Origin: Novimethylophilus sp036504375 | Lineage (GTDB): Bacteria; Pseudomonadota; Gammaproteobacteria; Burkholderiales; Methylophilaceae | NCBI RefSeq assembly: GCF_036504375.1 | Contig: NZ_DASXVH010000079.1 | Coordinates: 1 to 45,520 of the forward strand | Direction: 5' to 3' | DNA length: 45,520 nucleotides | In this document: positions 17,073-25,206 of the stretch, in pieces | Numbering within the stretch: position 1 is the first letter of the stretch | Layout of the letters: the number at the start of each line of letters is the position of its first letter | Made by a program: the position numbers and the translations under genes | Notes under the pieces: model-generated | Told to the model about the DNA's origin: nothing | What the model saw: only the letters and a program-made list of their open reading frames with translations | Database searches by the model: none

Positions 17073-18479
17073 TTACTCAACGAACAGCCGCACATCGACA
17101 AAATGCCCGGCCACGGCTGCGGCAGCCGCCATTTCCGGACTAACCAAATGCGTACGCCCACCCGGCCCCTGGCGGCCCTCGAAATTGCGATTGGAAGTCG
17201 CCGCGCAGCGCTCGCCCGGCTCCAGCCGGTCGGCATTCATCGCCAGGCACATCGAGCAGCCCGGCTCGCGCCACTCGAAACCGGCGTCCTTGAAAATCCT
17301 GTCCAGGCCTTCTTTTTCAGCCTGCGCCTTGACCAGGCCGGAGCCCGGCACCACCAGCGCCAGCTTGACGTTGGGGGCTATGTGCTTGCCCCTGGCAATC
17401 GCCGCCGCCGCGCGCAGGTCTTCGATGCGGGAATTGGTGCAGGAGCCGATGAATACCTTGTCGATCGCGATTTCGCCGATCGGCGTATTGGCCTGCAAGC
17501 CCATGTAGGCATAAGCGCGTTCCCAGTCGCCGCGCTGCACCTCGTTCCTGGCCTGCGCCAGATCGGGCACGCGGCCGTCCACTCCAACCACCATTTCCGG
17601 CGAGGTGCCCCAGGTGACTTGCGGCTGGATTACAGAGGCGTCCAGTTCCACCACCGCATCGAATTGCGCGCCTTCGTCGCTCTTCAGCGTGCGCCAGTAG
17701 GCAACGGCCTTGTCCCATTGTTGCGCGTTTGGCGAATACGGGCGACCCTTGAGGTAGTCGATGGTGATATCGTCCACCGCCACCATGCCTGCCCGTGCGC
17801 CGGCCTCGATCGCCATGTTGCATAGCGTCATGCGGCCCTCCATCGATAGCGCGCGAATCGCCGAACCGGCGAATTCGATCGCATGGCCGGTGCCGCCGGC
17901 GGTGCCGATTTTGCCGATCACCGCCAGCGCGATATCTTTCGCGGTCACGCCTTTCTGCAATTGCCCTTCTACCTTGACCTGCATCGCCTTGGATTTCTTG
18001 GCAACCAGGCATTGCGTGGCAAGCACATGCTCCACTTCGCTGGTGCCGATGCCATGCGCCAGCGCGGCAAATGCGCCGTGCGTACTGGTGTGCGAATCGC
18101 CGCATACCACGGTCATTCCCGGCAAGGTCGCACCCTGTTCCGGGCCGATGACGTGCACGATGCCCTGGCGCAGGTCGTTCATCCTGAATTCGGTGACGCC
18201 GAACTCGGCACAGTTCTGGTCCAGCGTTTCCACTTGCAGGCGCGAGATCGGGTCGGCGATGCCGGCGCTGCGGTCGGTGGTCGGCACGTTGTGGTCGGGC
18301 ACGGCAAGTATGCTGCCCACGCGCCACGGCTTGCGTCCGGCCAGCTTCAGGCCCTCGAAGGCCTGCGGGCTGGTGACTTCATGCACCAGGTGGCGGTCGA
18401 TATAGATCAGCGCGGTGCCATCGGCTTCCTGATGGACTACGTGAGATTCCCAGAGTTTGTCGTATAAAGTTTTTGCCAT
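17073..18479 (-). CDS. leuC: 3-isopropylmalate dehydratase large subunit
   Basis: 468 aa aconitase-family protein carrying a 4Fe-4S cluster. The cluster cysteines are in GSCTNSRIEDL (one) and GCSMCLAMN (two) in the last third; GDSHTSTHGAFAALAHGIGT is the substrate and cluster-side motif. The frame continues upstream, but MAKTLYDKLWESHVV is the family start. It is the first leucine gene here; leuA is not in the window. Confidence 0.97.
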   Translation of the reverse strand: MAKTLYDKLWESHVVHQEADGTALIYIDRHLVHEVTSPQAFEGLKLAGRKPWRVGSILAVPDHNVPTTDRSAGIADPISRLQVETLDQNCAEFGVTEFRMNDLRQGIVHVIGPEQGATLPGMTVVCGDSHTSTHGAFAALAHGIGTSEVEHVLATQCLVAKKSKAMQVKVEGQLQKGVTAKDIALAVIGKIGTAGGTGHAIEFAGSAIRALSMEGRMTLCNMAIEAGARAGMVAVDDITIDYLKGRPYSPNAQQWDKAVAYWRTLKSDEGAQFDAVVELDASVIQPQVTWGTSPEMVVGVDGRVPDLAQARNEVQRGDWERAYAYMGLQANTPIGEIAIDKVFIGSCTNSRIEDLRAAAAIARGKHIAPNVKLALVVPGSGLVKAQAEKEGLDRIFKDAGFEWREPGCSMCLAMNADRLEPGERCAATSNRNFEGRQGPGGRTHLVSPEMAAAAAVAGHFVDVRLFVE

Positions 18480-18492
18480 GTCAAATCTAATC

Positions 18493-18564
18493 AACCGCCG
18501 AAGAACGCCGATACACGCCGACAACCACCAGCTTTCCGGATTTTATCTGCGTTCATCGGCGCTT
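18493..18564. repeat. Imperfect inverted repeat between yajQ and leuC
   Basis: Left arm 18497-18513 (GCCGAAGAACGCCGATA) and right arm 18544-18560 match as inverted repeats at 15 of 17 bases, and pairing continues outward with one mismatch. The loop is 30 bases. The sequence resembles a widely scattered bacterial intergenic element with the words CGTTCATCGGCG and CGTTCTTCGGCG; that family link is from memory. No T tract follows. Confidence 0.7.
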
Positions 18565-18579
18565 ATCCGAGGTTAAATA

Positions 18580-19074
18580 TCAATCCCTGAAATTACCAAA
18601 CTGCAACGGGAAATCCGTCACCGACTTCTTCACATGCGCGATAGCGTCCTGCAGCAAATCGCGCTTGGCACCATTCACCCGCACCGTATCGCCCTGGATG
18701 CTGGCCTGCACCTTGAGGCCGGAATCCTTGATGAGTTTCACAATGCGCTTGGCCAGCTCGCTGTCGATGCCGGCGCGTATCTTCATTTCCTGCTTCACCT
18801 TGTTGCCGGACACCTTCTGTACGTCCTGCTGGTCGAGGCGCTTGCTGCTGTCGGCCTCTTTCTTTTCCAGCGCGGGAAACAGGATATCCTTGATCTGGTC
18901 GAGCTGGAAATCCGAATCGCCGTACAGCGTAATCAGATTATCTTTCTCGTTGAGGTCGACGCGGGCCGAGGTGCCCTTGAAATCGTAGCGGTTGGTGATC
19001 TGCCGTCCGGCCACGTCGATCGCGTTCTTGAGCGCGACCATATCGACTTCGGACGTGATATCGAAAGATGGCAT
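18580..19074 (-). CDS. yajQ: YajQ family nucleotide-binding protein
   Basis: 164 aa, full family length, starting MPSFDITSEVDMVALKNAID with the conserved ITNRYDFKGT near 27-36. YajQ proteins have two ferredoxin-like domains; a Xanthomonas member binds cyclic di-GMP and acts with a transcription factor, while others bind nucleotides or RNA. The role here cannot be read from sequence. It follows ppnP by 13 bases and is probably the last gene of the arg unit. Confidence 0.92.
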   Translation of the reverse strand: MPSFDITSEVDMVALKNAIDVAGRQITNRYDFKGTSARVDLNEKDNLITLYGDSDFQLDQIKDILFPALEKKEADSSKRLDQQDVQKVSGNKVKQEMKIRAGIDSELAKRIVKLIKDSGLKVQASIQGDTVRVNGAKRDLLQDAIAHVKKSVTDFPLQFGNFRD

Positions 19075-19087
19075 CGCTATCTACCCT

Positions 19088-19399
19088 TTATTCAAAATGG
19101 CAGACGTAATCCAGCATCTCCACCGTTTCGATGTCGAAGCTGGAATTGCCCGGCACGGTGAACTTATCGCCGGCCTTGTAGGTTTTCCAGTGTTCCTCGC
19201 CCTTGAGGCGCACCTTGCATACGCCCAGGTTGAGCTCCATCACTTCCGGCGAAGCGGTGTTGAAGGTCAGTGTGCCGGGAAAAATAACGCCCAAAGTCTT
19301 GCGCGTGCCGTTGGGCAGCATAATAGTGTGGCTGACGCACTTGCCATCGAAATAGACGTTTGCCTTGGTCTTGACGCTGACATTATCGAACTGGGCCAT
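19088..19399 (-). CDS. ppnP: Pyrimidine/purine nucleoside phosphorylase PpnP
   Basis: 103 aa cupin-fold protein (YaiE family) with the marks ANVYFDGKCVSHT, GVIFPG and the C-terminal FDIETVEMLDYVCHFE. The family splits many nucleosides with phosphate, a salvage reaction. It starts 2 bases before the argG stop region ends on this strand, so it is tightly linked to argG, although no metabolic link to arginine is obvious. Confidence 0.9.
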   Translation of the reverse strand: MAQFDNVSVKTKANVYFDGKCVSHTIMLPNGTRKTLGVIFPGTLTFNTASPEVMELNLGVCKVRLKGEEHWKTYKAGDKFTVPGNSSFDIETVEMLDYVCHFE

Positions 19400-19401
19400 G
19401 A

Positions 19402-20625
19402 TTAACCTTTCTTATTGCGTAAATTGGCTGCGATGCGCATGCGCAACGCATTGAGCTTGATGAATCCGCCCGCGTCCTTCTGGTCGTAGGCGCCGGCGTC
19501 GTCCTCGAACGTGGCGATAGTCGGATCGAACAGCGAATCGGTCTTGCTGTCGCGACCGGTGACGATGACGTTGCCCTTGTACAGCTTGACGCGCACGAAG
19601 CCGTTGACGCTCTGTTGCGTGTGATCGATCAGCGTCTGTAGCGCCACGCGCTCCGGACTCCACCAGTAGCCGTTATAGATCAAACTGGCGTAACGCGGCA
19701 TCAGGTCGTCCTTCAAGTGCGCGACTTCTCGATCCAGCGTCAGCGATTCGATGGCGCGGTGAGCACGCAACATAATCGTGCCGCCCGGGGTTTCGTAGCA
19801 GCCGCGCGACTTCATGCCGACGTAGCGGTTTTCCACCAGGTCGAGGCGGCCGATGCCGTGCTTGCCGCCCAGGCGGTTCAACTCGGCCAGGATTTCGTGC
19901 GGCTTCATTTTCTTGCCGTTGAGCGCTACCGGATCGCCCTTCTCGTACTCGATATCCAGATACTCGGCGGCATCGGGGGCCTTTTCCGGCGATACCGTCC
20001 AGCGCCACATCGATTCCTCGGCTTCCGCCGCCGGGTTTTCCAGATGGCGCCCCTCATAGGAGATATGCAGCAGGTTGGCGTCCATGGAATATGGGCTGCC
20101 GCCCTGCTTGTGCTTCATGTCGACCGGGATGCCATGCGTTTCGGCGTAAGCCATCAGTTTCTCGCGCGAGAGCAAATCCCACTCGCGCCATGGCGCGATG
20201 ACCTTGATGTTGGGGTTGAGCGCATAAGCCCCCAACTCGAAACGTACCTGGTCGTTGCCCTTGCCGGTCGCGCCGTGGGAAATGGCGTCGCCATTGGTTT
20301 CACGGGCGATTTCAATCAGGCGCTTGGCGATCAGCGGGCGCGCGATCGAGGTGCCGAGCAGATATTCGCCTTCGTACACGGTGTTGGCGCGGAACATCGG
20401 GAACACGAAGTCGCGCACGAACTCCTCGCGCAGATCGTCGATGTAGATTTCCTTGACGCCGAACTTCTTCGCCTTCGCGCGCGCCGGCTCCAGTTCTTCG
20501 CCCTGGCCGATGTCGGCGGTGAAGGTCACCACTTCGCACTGGTACACGTCCTGCAGCCACTTCAGGATCACCGAAGTATCCAGCCCGCCGGAATAGGCGA
20601 GCACGACTTTCTTGATATCACTCAT
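19402..20625 (-). CDS. argG: Argininosuccinate synthase
   Basis: 407 aa. It joins citrulline and aspartate with ATP. The PP-loop AYSGGLDTSVI is at 9-19; HGATGKGNDQVRFE near 116 and GGSPYSMDANLLHISYE near 176 are family motifs. Its ATG overlaps the argF stop by 4 bases. Confidence 0.97.
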   Translation of the reverse strand: MSDIKKVVLAYSGGLDTSVILKWLQDVYQCEVVTFTADIGQGEELEPARAKAKKFGVKEIYIDDLREEFVRDFVFPMFRANTVYEGEYLLGTSIARPLIAKRLIEIARETNGDAISHGATGKGNDQVRFELGAYALNPNIKVIAPWREWDLLSREKLMAYAETHGIPVDMKHKQGGSPYSMDANLLHISYEGRHLENPAAEAEESMWRWTVSPEKAPDAAEYLDIEYEKGDPVALNGKKMKPHEILAELNRLGGKHGIGRLDLVENRYVGMKSRGCYETPGGTIMLRAHRAIESLTLDREVAHLKDDLMPRYASLIYNGYWWSPERVALQTLIDHTQQSVNGFVRVKLYKGNVIVTGRDSKTDSLFDPTIATFEDDAGAYDQKDAGGFIKLNALRMRIAANLRNKKG

Positions 20626-21539
20626 TGACTTACTTTTCCTAACAAAAGATATTCCATCAGCGCCTTCTGGACATGCAGGCGATTTTCCGCTTCATCCCAT
20701 ACCACGCTTTGCGGCCCGTCGATGACCTCCGCCGCGACCTCTTCGCCGCGGTGCGCCGGCAGACAGTGCATGAATACCGCGTCCCTAGTAGCGACACGCA
20801 TCATGTCGGCATCCACCTGCCAGTCGGCGAAATCGCGCATGCGTTCTTCGTTCTCGGCCTCGAAGCCCATGCTGGTCCACACGTCGGTGGTCACCAGATC
20901 GGCGCCGCGCGCGGCTTCCATCGGGTCGGCGAATTCCTCGTAGTGCGCGTGTCCGTACAATCCGGCGCGCTCCTGCTCCACCTCGTAGCCCGGCGGCGTG
21001 GAAACGTGCACGTTGAAATCCAGCACTTCCGCCGCCTGCAGCCAGGTGTTGCAGACGTTGTTGGAATCGCCTATCCACGCCACCGTCTTGCCCTGGATCG
21101 GCCCCCTGTGCTCGATGAAGGTGTAGATGTCGGCCAGGATCTGGCACGGATGGTATTCGTTGGTCAGCCCGTTGATCACCGGCACGCGCGAGTTGGCGGC
21201 GAAGCGCTCGATGATCTCCTGCTCGAAAGTGCGGATCATCACGATATCGCTCATGCGCGATATCACCTGCGCCGCGTCTTCCACCGGCTCGCCGCGTCCC
21301 AGCTGGGAGTCGCGCGTGTTGAGGTAGATCGCCGAACCGCCCAGCTGCTGCATGCCGGCCTCGAAGCTCAAACGCGTGCGCGTGCTGGCTTTCTCGAAAA
21401 TCATCACCAGCGTGCGGTCGGTCAGCGGCCAATACTGCTGGTAGGCCTTGAACTGCTGCTTGATCCAGCACGTGCGCTCGAACAGGTGCGTCAACTCGTC
21501 GCGGCTCAAATCCCTGAATTGCAGGAAATGCCGGATCAT
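20622..21539 (-). CDS. argF: Ornithine carbamoyltransferase
   Basis: 305 aa. Carbamoyl phosphate plus ornithine to citrulline. Carbamoyl-phosphate motif STRTR at 52-56, ornithine-loop motif SMGFEAE and catalytic-cysteine motif FMHCLPAHRGEEV are all present. Overlaps argD and argG by 4 bases each, so argD-argF-argG form a translationally coupled run. Confidence 0.96.
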   Translation of the reverse strand: MIRHFLQFRDLSRDELTHLFERTCWIKQQFKAYQQYWPLTDRTLVMIFEKASTRTRLSFEAGMQQLGGSAIYLNTRDSQLGRGEPVEDAAQVISRMSDIVMIRTFEQEIIERFAANSRVPVINGLTNEYHPCQILADIYTFIEHRGPIQGKTVAWIGDSNNVCNTWLQAAEVLDFNVHVSTPPGYEVEQERAGLYGHAHYEEFADPMEAARGADLVTTDVWTSMGFEAENEERMRDFADWQVDADMMRVATRDAVFMHCLPAHRGEEVAAEVIDGPQSVVWDEAENRLHVQKALMEYLLLGKVSQ

Positions 21540-22726
21540 GCCGCTTGCCCCAGAAATTTCCTGATCAGCCCCGACAGTATGTCGACCAGCTTTGCGGCTT
21601 CCTCCTGACTCAGAATGAGCGGCGGCAGCAGACGCACCACCGTATCCGCGGTCACGTTGATCAGCAGCCCGACATCAAGAGCCTGCCTTACCAGGTCTCC
21701 GCACGGCCGGTCGAGCTCGATGCCGATCATGAGGCCGGCGTTGCGTATCGTCACCACACCCGACACATTTTTCAGCCGGGCGGACAAGGCTTCATGTATC
21801 CAGTTGCCCAACTGCTCGGCATGGGTGCCCAAAGCATCTTGTTCGATGGTATCCAGCGTCGCCAATGCCGCGACGCAGGCCAGCGGATTACCACCGAAAG
21901 TGGAGCCGTGCTTGCCCGGCGTAAACACATTCGCCGCCACGCCACGCGCCAGGCAAGCGCCGATCGGCACGCCGGAACCCAGTCCTTTGGCCAATGTCAC
22001 CACGTCCGGTTCGATGCCGGCATGCTGGAAAGCAAACCAGGTACCGGTGCGGGCGATGCCGCTTTGCACCTCGTCCAGCATCAAGAGCCAGCCGTGCGTG
22101 TCGCATATCTCGCGCAGGCCGCGCAGGTATGCGGCGCCGTCGCGGGGAATATTGATGCCACCCTCGCCTTGCACCGGCTCGACCAGCACCGCCACCACAT
22201 TGGGGTTGCGCCCGGCCACCTGCTTGACCGCATCCAGATCGTCGAACGGCACGCGCACAAAACCCGGCACCAGCGGCTCGAAGCCTGCCTGCACCTTGCG
22301 GTTGCCGGTGGCGGAAAGCGTCGCCAGCGTGCGGCCGTGGAAAGACTTGTCCATTACCACGATGGCGGGGTTTTCTATGCCCTTGCCGTGGCCGTACAAG
22401 CGTGCCAGCTTGATTGCCGCCTCGTTGGCCTCGCAGCCGGAATTGCAGAAGAACGCCTTGTCCATGCCCGACAGTGCGCACAGGCGATCCGCCAGGCGCG
22501 ACTGCTCGGCAATCTGGTAAATATTGGAAACATGGATCAGCCTGCCCGCCTGTTCGCTGATCGCCCTGGTCAAGGCGGGATGGGCATGGCCCAGGCCGTT
22601 GACGGCGACACCGGCAAGAGCGTCCAGGTAGCGCTTGCCTTCGGTATCCCAAAGCCAGACGCCATCGCCCCTGACGAAAGTCACCGGCTGCCGGCCGTAA
22701 GTGGTCATCAAATGTTGTTGCGACAT
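21536..22726 (-). CDS. argD: Acetylornithine aminotransferase
   Basis: 396 aa class III PLP aminotransferase. It makes N-acetylornithine from the semialdehyde and can also serve lysine synthesis as a succinyl-diaminopimelate aminotransferase in some bacteria. FCNSGCEANEAAIKLAR near 93 binds the cofactor phosphate, LDEVQSGIARTG holds the cofactor aspartate, and the lysine is in VVTLAKGLGSGVPIG. First gene of the arg run; two copies of an 11-base repeat lie just before its start. Confidence 0.95.
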   Translation of the reverse strand: MSQQHLMTTYGRQPVTFVRGDGVWLWDTEGKRYLDALAGVAVNGLGHAHPALTRAISEQAGRLIHVSNIYQIAEQSRLADRLCALSGMDKAFFCNSGCEANEAAIKLARLYGHGKGIENPAIVVMDKSFHGRTLATLSATGNRKVQAGFEPLVPGFVRVPFDDLDAVKQVAGRNPNVVAVLVEPVQGEGGINIPRDGAAYLRGLREICDTHGWLLMLDEVQSGIARTGTWFAFQHAGIEPDVVTLAKGLGSGVPIGACLARGVAANVFTPGKHGSTFGGNPLACVAALATLDTIEQDALGTHAEQLGNWIHEALSARLKNVSGVVTIRNAGLMIGIELDRPCGDLVRQALDVGLLINVTADTVVRLLPPLILSQEEAAKLVDILSGLIRKFLGQAA

Positions 22727-22728
22727 AT

Positions 22729-22753
22729 TTTTTCGATCACGCTTTTTCGATCA
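22729..22753. repeat. Two 11-base direct repeats upstream of argD
   Basis: TTTTTCGATCA occurs at 22729-22739 and again at 22743-22753, immediately before the argD start (minus-strand reading TGATCGAAAAA twice). It could be a regulator site in the argD leader. It does not look like the E. coli ARG box. Confidence 0.5.
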
Positions 22754-22754
22754 T

Positions 22755-22784
22755 AAAAACAGGAACGGCGGCTAACGCCGCCGC
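22755..22784 (-). terminator. Intrinsic terminator after the PuuD-like gene
   Basis: Minus strand: 7-bp stem CGGCGGC/GCCGCCG with a 4-base loop, followed by TTCCTGTTTTT. The T run is interrupted but adequate. It separates the PuuD-like gene from argD. Confidence 0.78.
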
Positions 22785-22807
22785 TCGCCATTATTTGAAA
22801 CTCCCTG

Positions 22808-23299
22808 TCAGAGGCCGAATACGGCCCGGTGCGACAGGCCGCCTGCCATGAAAAACAGCAGGGGCAGGGACAGCATCATATTGGTACGCGAAGCCAGCAG
22901 CGCAATCCGTCGCGCCTTGGCTTTTTCCTCATCCGTGGCCGGCTTGATGCCGAGCACTTTTTTCTGGTTGGGCCAAATCAGGCCCCAAACATTCAGCAGC
23001 ATGATCGTACCCAACCATGCGCCGACGCCGATCCCGGCAAACTCCGGCTGCAGGGTAAATGCCGCACCGAAATTCGGCCCCAGCAAGGCGGCCCCGGCCA
23101 ACCAGGTCACTACCGCAGACCAGCGGAACCACAGTAACGCACGCGGTGCGACATGCTTGGTGATGCCAGCCGCCGTGCCGTCCGCAGCGGCATCCTTCAG
23201 TGCCGGCACCTGCACCAGATTGAAATAATACAGCAGGCCTATCCAGGTAATGCCGGCTGCGAAGTGTATCCAACGCGCAAATGCAGGAACGATTTCCAT
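22808..23299 (-). CDS. PuuD-like (urate oxidase N-terminal family) membrane protein
   Basis: 163 aa with four likely membrane helices and the motif RWIHFAAGITWIGLLYYFN at about 9-27, which is the start of the membrane domain of PuuD-type urate hydroxylases. True PuuD continues into a C-terminal cytochrome c domain; this protein ends after the membrane part. The conserved histidines could hold heme, so a redox role is possible, but urate is a poor guess without purine-catabolism genes nearby. MEIVPAFARW is taken as the start, 1 base after the stop of a tiny membrane ORF. Confidence 0.75.
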   Translation of the reverse strand: MEIVPAFARWIHFAAGITWIGLLYYFNLVQVPALKDAAADGTAAGITKHVAPRALLWFRWSAVVTWLAGAALLGPNFGAAFTLQPEFAGIGVGAWLGTIMLLNVWGLIWPNQKKVLGIKPATDEEKAKARRIALLASRTNMMLSLPLLFFMAGGLSHRAVFGL

Positions 23300-23300
23300 G

Positions 23301-23405
23301 TTAAACCCCCGCCACAATAAAGTTTCGCAAGAACAGGTACAGCAAGGCCGTAAGAATCAGACCGGAAACAATCGTACCCACAATCGAATCAAGCGGATTT
23401 TTCAT
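23301..23405 (-). CDS. Tiny single-pass membrane protein upstream of the PuuD-like gene
   Basis: 34 aa starting MKNPLDSIVGTIVSG, with one strongly hydrophobic helix (about 9-25) and a C-terminal RNFIVAGV. GCGAGGATGG lies at good distance before this ATG; another ATG two codons upstream is too close to that site. The stop is 1 base before the PuuD-like start, so the two are likely translated together and may form one membrane complex. Function unknown; I do not recognise the family. Confidence 0.6.
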   Translation of the reverse strand: MKNPLDSIVGTIVSGLILTALLYLFLRNFIVAGV

Positions 23406-23478
23406 AGCCATCCTCGCAATCGCGTGAATTCAGGGGTTTAAAGGGTATAACAAAAGGCCGTTTCAGGCAAGGAAAGCG

Positions 23479-24243
23479 CTATTTTGCAAGCTGCGTCAAA
23501 ACACGCGAAGCCGCTATAAAACCGAAACTGGCGGTAACGCATACGGACGAACCGAACCCCGCGCAATTAAGGCCGGTGATGCCGCCCTGGTCAACATCGC
23601 ACGCCTGCTCGCTTTCGGGATATTTCAGCGGCTCTTCGGAATAGACGCACTCGATCCCGAACTTCTTTTTCCGGTCGCGCGGAAACCCGTAATTCTTGCG
23701 CAGCAGCGAGCGTATTCTTGAAGCCAGCGGATCCTGGATGGTGCGGGAAAGATCGTCGATGCGAATGCGCGACGGATCGACCTGCCCGCCCGCGCTGCCG
23801 GTGGTGATCAGCCGCACGCCGTGCAATCGGCACCAGGCGATCAGCGCGGCCTTGACCCGCGTCTGGTCGATGGCATCCAGCACATGGTCGTAGCCGCGTC
23901 CGAGCAGCGCATCCAGATTATCCTCGGCGACGAACTCCTCGATCACGTCCACGACGCACGCCGGATTGATGGCATGGATGCGCTCGGCCATCGCCACTAC
24001 CTTGGCCTTGCCGAATTCATCCCCCAAGGCGTGAATCTGGCGGTTGGCGTTGGATTCCGCCACATGATCCAGATCGATCAAGGTCAAGTGGCCGATGGCG
24101 CTGCGGGCCAGCGCCTCTGCTGCCCACGAACCGACGCCGCCGATGCCGATCACGCAGACATGCGCGCTGCGAAAACGCTGCAGCGCCTCCGCTCCGTAAA
24201 GCCGGGCCACCCCTCCAAAACGCCGTTCCAGATCCGCTTCCAT
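23479..24243 (-). CDS. tcdA: tRNA threonylcarbamoyladenosine dehydratase TcdA
   Basis: 254 aa E1/MoeB-like protein. It uses ATP to cyclise t6A37 in tRNA to ct6A. The nucleotide loop VIGIGGVGSWAAEALARSAIG is near 31-51, followed by the DLDHVAESNANRQ motif. DVDQGGITGLNCAGFGSSVCVTASFGF near the end is the family C-terminal block with the cysteine. Not MoeB or ThiF: it lacks the zinc CxxC pair and matches TcdA (CsdL) in length. The cupin gene lies 68 bases upstream. Confidence 0.9.
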   Translation of the reverse strand: MEADLERRFGGVARLYGAEALQRFRSAHVCVIGIGGVGSWAAEALARSAIGHLTLIDLDHVAESNANRQIHALGDEFGKAKVVAMAERIHAINPACVVDVIEEFVAEDNLDALLGRGYDHVLDAIDQTRVKAALIAWCRLHGVRLITTGSAGGQVDPSRIRIDDLSRTIQDPLASRIRSLLRKNYGFPRDRKKKFGIECVYSEEPLKYPESEQACDVDQGGITGLNCAGFGSSVCVTASFGFIAASRVLTQLAK

Positions 24244-24311
24244 GCAATTCCGCCGTGCTTACATAAAGAGCGCATGATAAGCCAAACATCGCAATTGGCT
24301 GAAAGCCGATA

Positions 24312-24587
24312 TCAGCCAAACTGGTAATGCTTGCGTAAAGGCTTGCGGACATTCCAGGTACAAGACATACCCGCCGGGAACGTCACCAGGTCACCCTTGC
24401 CGAAACTCACCGGCTCTCCGCCATTCGGCGTGACGGTGACTTCGCCTTCGAGGATGTAGGCGACTTCCTGATCACTGTATGTCCACGGAAAAACAGATAT
24501 CTCTTTCGACCAAGTCGGCCAACTGGTAACGCCAAGCTCTTTCAAACGGCTGGGATCAGGGGAATGCTCTACGACGATACGGCTCAT
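24312..24587 (-). CDS. Small cupin-domain protein
   Basis: 91 aa single cupin fold. The stretch QEVAYILEGEVTVTPNGGEPVSFGKGDLVTFPAGMSCTW is cut here to its key parts: YILEGEV (first cupin motif) and GDLVTFPAGM (second motif). It belongs to the small EutQ-like/DUF861 cupins. The usual metal histidines are not clear, so it may bind a ligand and not act as an enzyme. An 8-bp dyad TTGGCTGA/TCAGCCAA overlaps its stop codon, without a T tract. Function unknown. Confidence 0.8.
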   Translation of the reverse strand: MSRIVVEHSPDPSRLKELGVTSWPTWSKEISVFPWTYSDQEVAYILEGEVTVTPNGGEPVSFGKGDLVTFPAGMSCTWNVRKPLRKHYQFG

Positions 24588-24662
24588 GATGCATCCTTAT
24601 GACTGATTAAGGGGTTGATAAGGCTACAAAAACGGGAATCGCAATTCGCATCCGCATGACTT

Positions 24663-24830
24663 TCAATCCGCAGTCTTCTCTATCGATCGGAATCTCGCAG
24701 ACCAACGTTTCGACGGTAAATTGCCGAGAAAAAAGTATTCAAACTCTTCCGCAGTTAACCTAGCATGTTGATGATCGGTATAAGCAGCCACCTCATCGCC
24801 ATGTTCATTTTTAACGATATGGATAGTCAT
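24663..24830 (-). CDS. Hypothetical 55-aa protein
   Basis: Small ORF beginning MTIHIVKNEHGDEVAAY and ending RSIEKTAD. It is hydrophilic, with no signal or membrane segment and no cysteine. A GGTGG stretch lies 4 bases before ATG and a possible promoter about 40 bases upstream. Not recognised. It lies in the scar region next to the phage remnant, so it may be accessory or spurious. Confidence 0.4.
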   Translation of the reverse strand: MTIHIVKNEHGDEVAAYTDHQHARLTAEEFEYFFLGNLPSKRWSARFRSIEKTAD

Positions 24831-24867
24831 ATTCCACCGTTTTCATGTATCAACTGGATGGAACTCA

Positions 24868-24897
24868 ATAGTGCTTTATGACAGAGCGTTAAGTCAA
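24868..24897 (-). promoter_or_regulatory. Possible promoter of the 55-aa ORF
   Basis: Minus strand TTGACT (5 of 6) with an 18-base spacer to CACTAT (3 of 6), about 40 bases before the ATG at 24830. Weak -10; listed as a candidate only. Confidence 0.3.
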
Positions 24898-24998
24898 TCC
24901 AGTCTTGCCTTCGATAGAGTCTGAGAAGCAGTATTTCAGGCTCGAAAGTGTCTAGTGGACCTGGGGCAATTCAGAATTACATTGTCGGGTTTCGATGG

Positions 24999-25205
24999 TT
25001 ACCGAATGGCAATGTCGATGCCATGCTTCATAAATTCAGCCCTGTAGCGGTAGAACGTAGCTTTTGGATACATTCCTCGCAAATCTTCGCCATCCTTCCA
25101 AAGCTTATAGACGGAAACAAGGTGGCACGGAAGCTCTTAACGATTGCAGGAGTGAGGCTAAACTTTTTAGCCACATCTAGGCTCTCAATGAGCGCAAAAG
25201 CAAAT
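24999..25205 (-). pseudogene. 3' remnant of an inovirus gene II/X replication protein, frameshifted
   Basis: Minus strand, last frame before TAA (24999-25001): LPCHLVSVYKLWKDGEDL, then RGMYPKATFYRYRAEF and HGIDIAIR. This is the hallmark C-terminus of filamentous-phage gene II/X replication initiators (LWxxGEDLR, FYRYR, HGIDI). Upstream the matching reading SLTPAIVKS is in another frame, so a one-base loss near 25137 is implied. The frame is closed at about 25206, and none of the catalytic N-terminal part is present. It is a dead fragment, with no other phage gene recognised nearby. Confidence 0.72.
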
Positions 25206-25206
25206 T

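Noticed and set aside
22808..23299. Urate hydroxylase function
   Set aside because: Only the membrane domain is present, without cytochrome c and without purine-degradation neighbours.
24295..24319. Terminator after the cupin gene
   Set aside because: An 8-bp dyad overlaps the stop codon but no T run follows.
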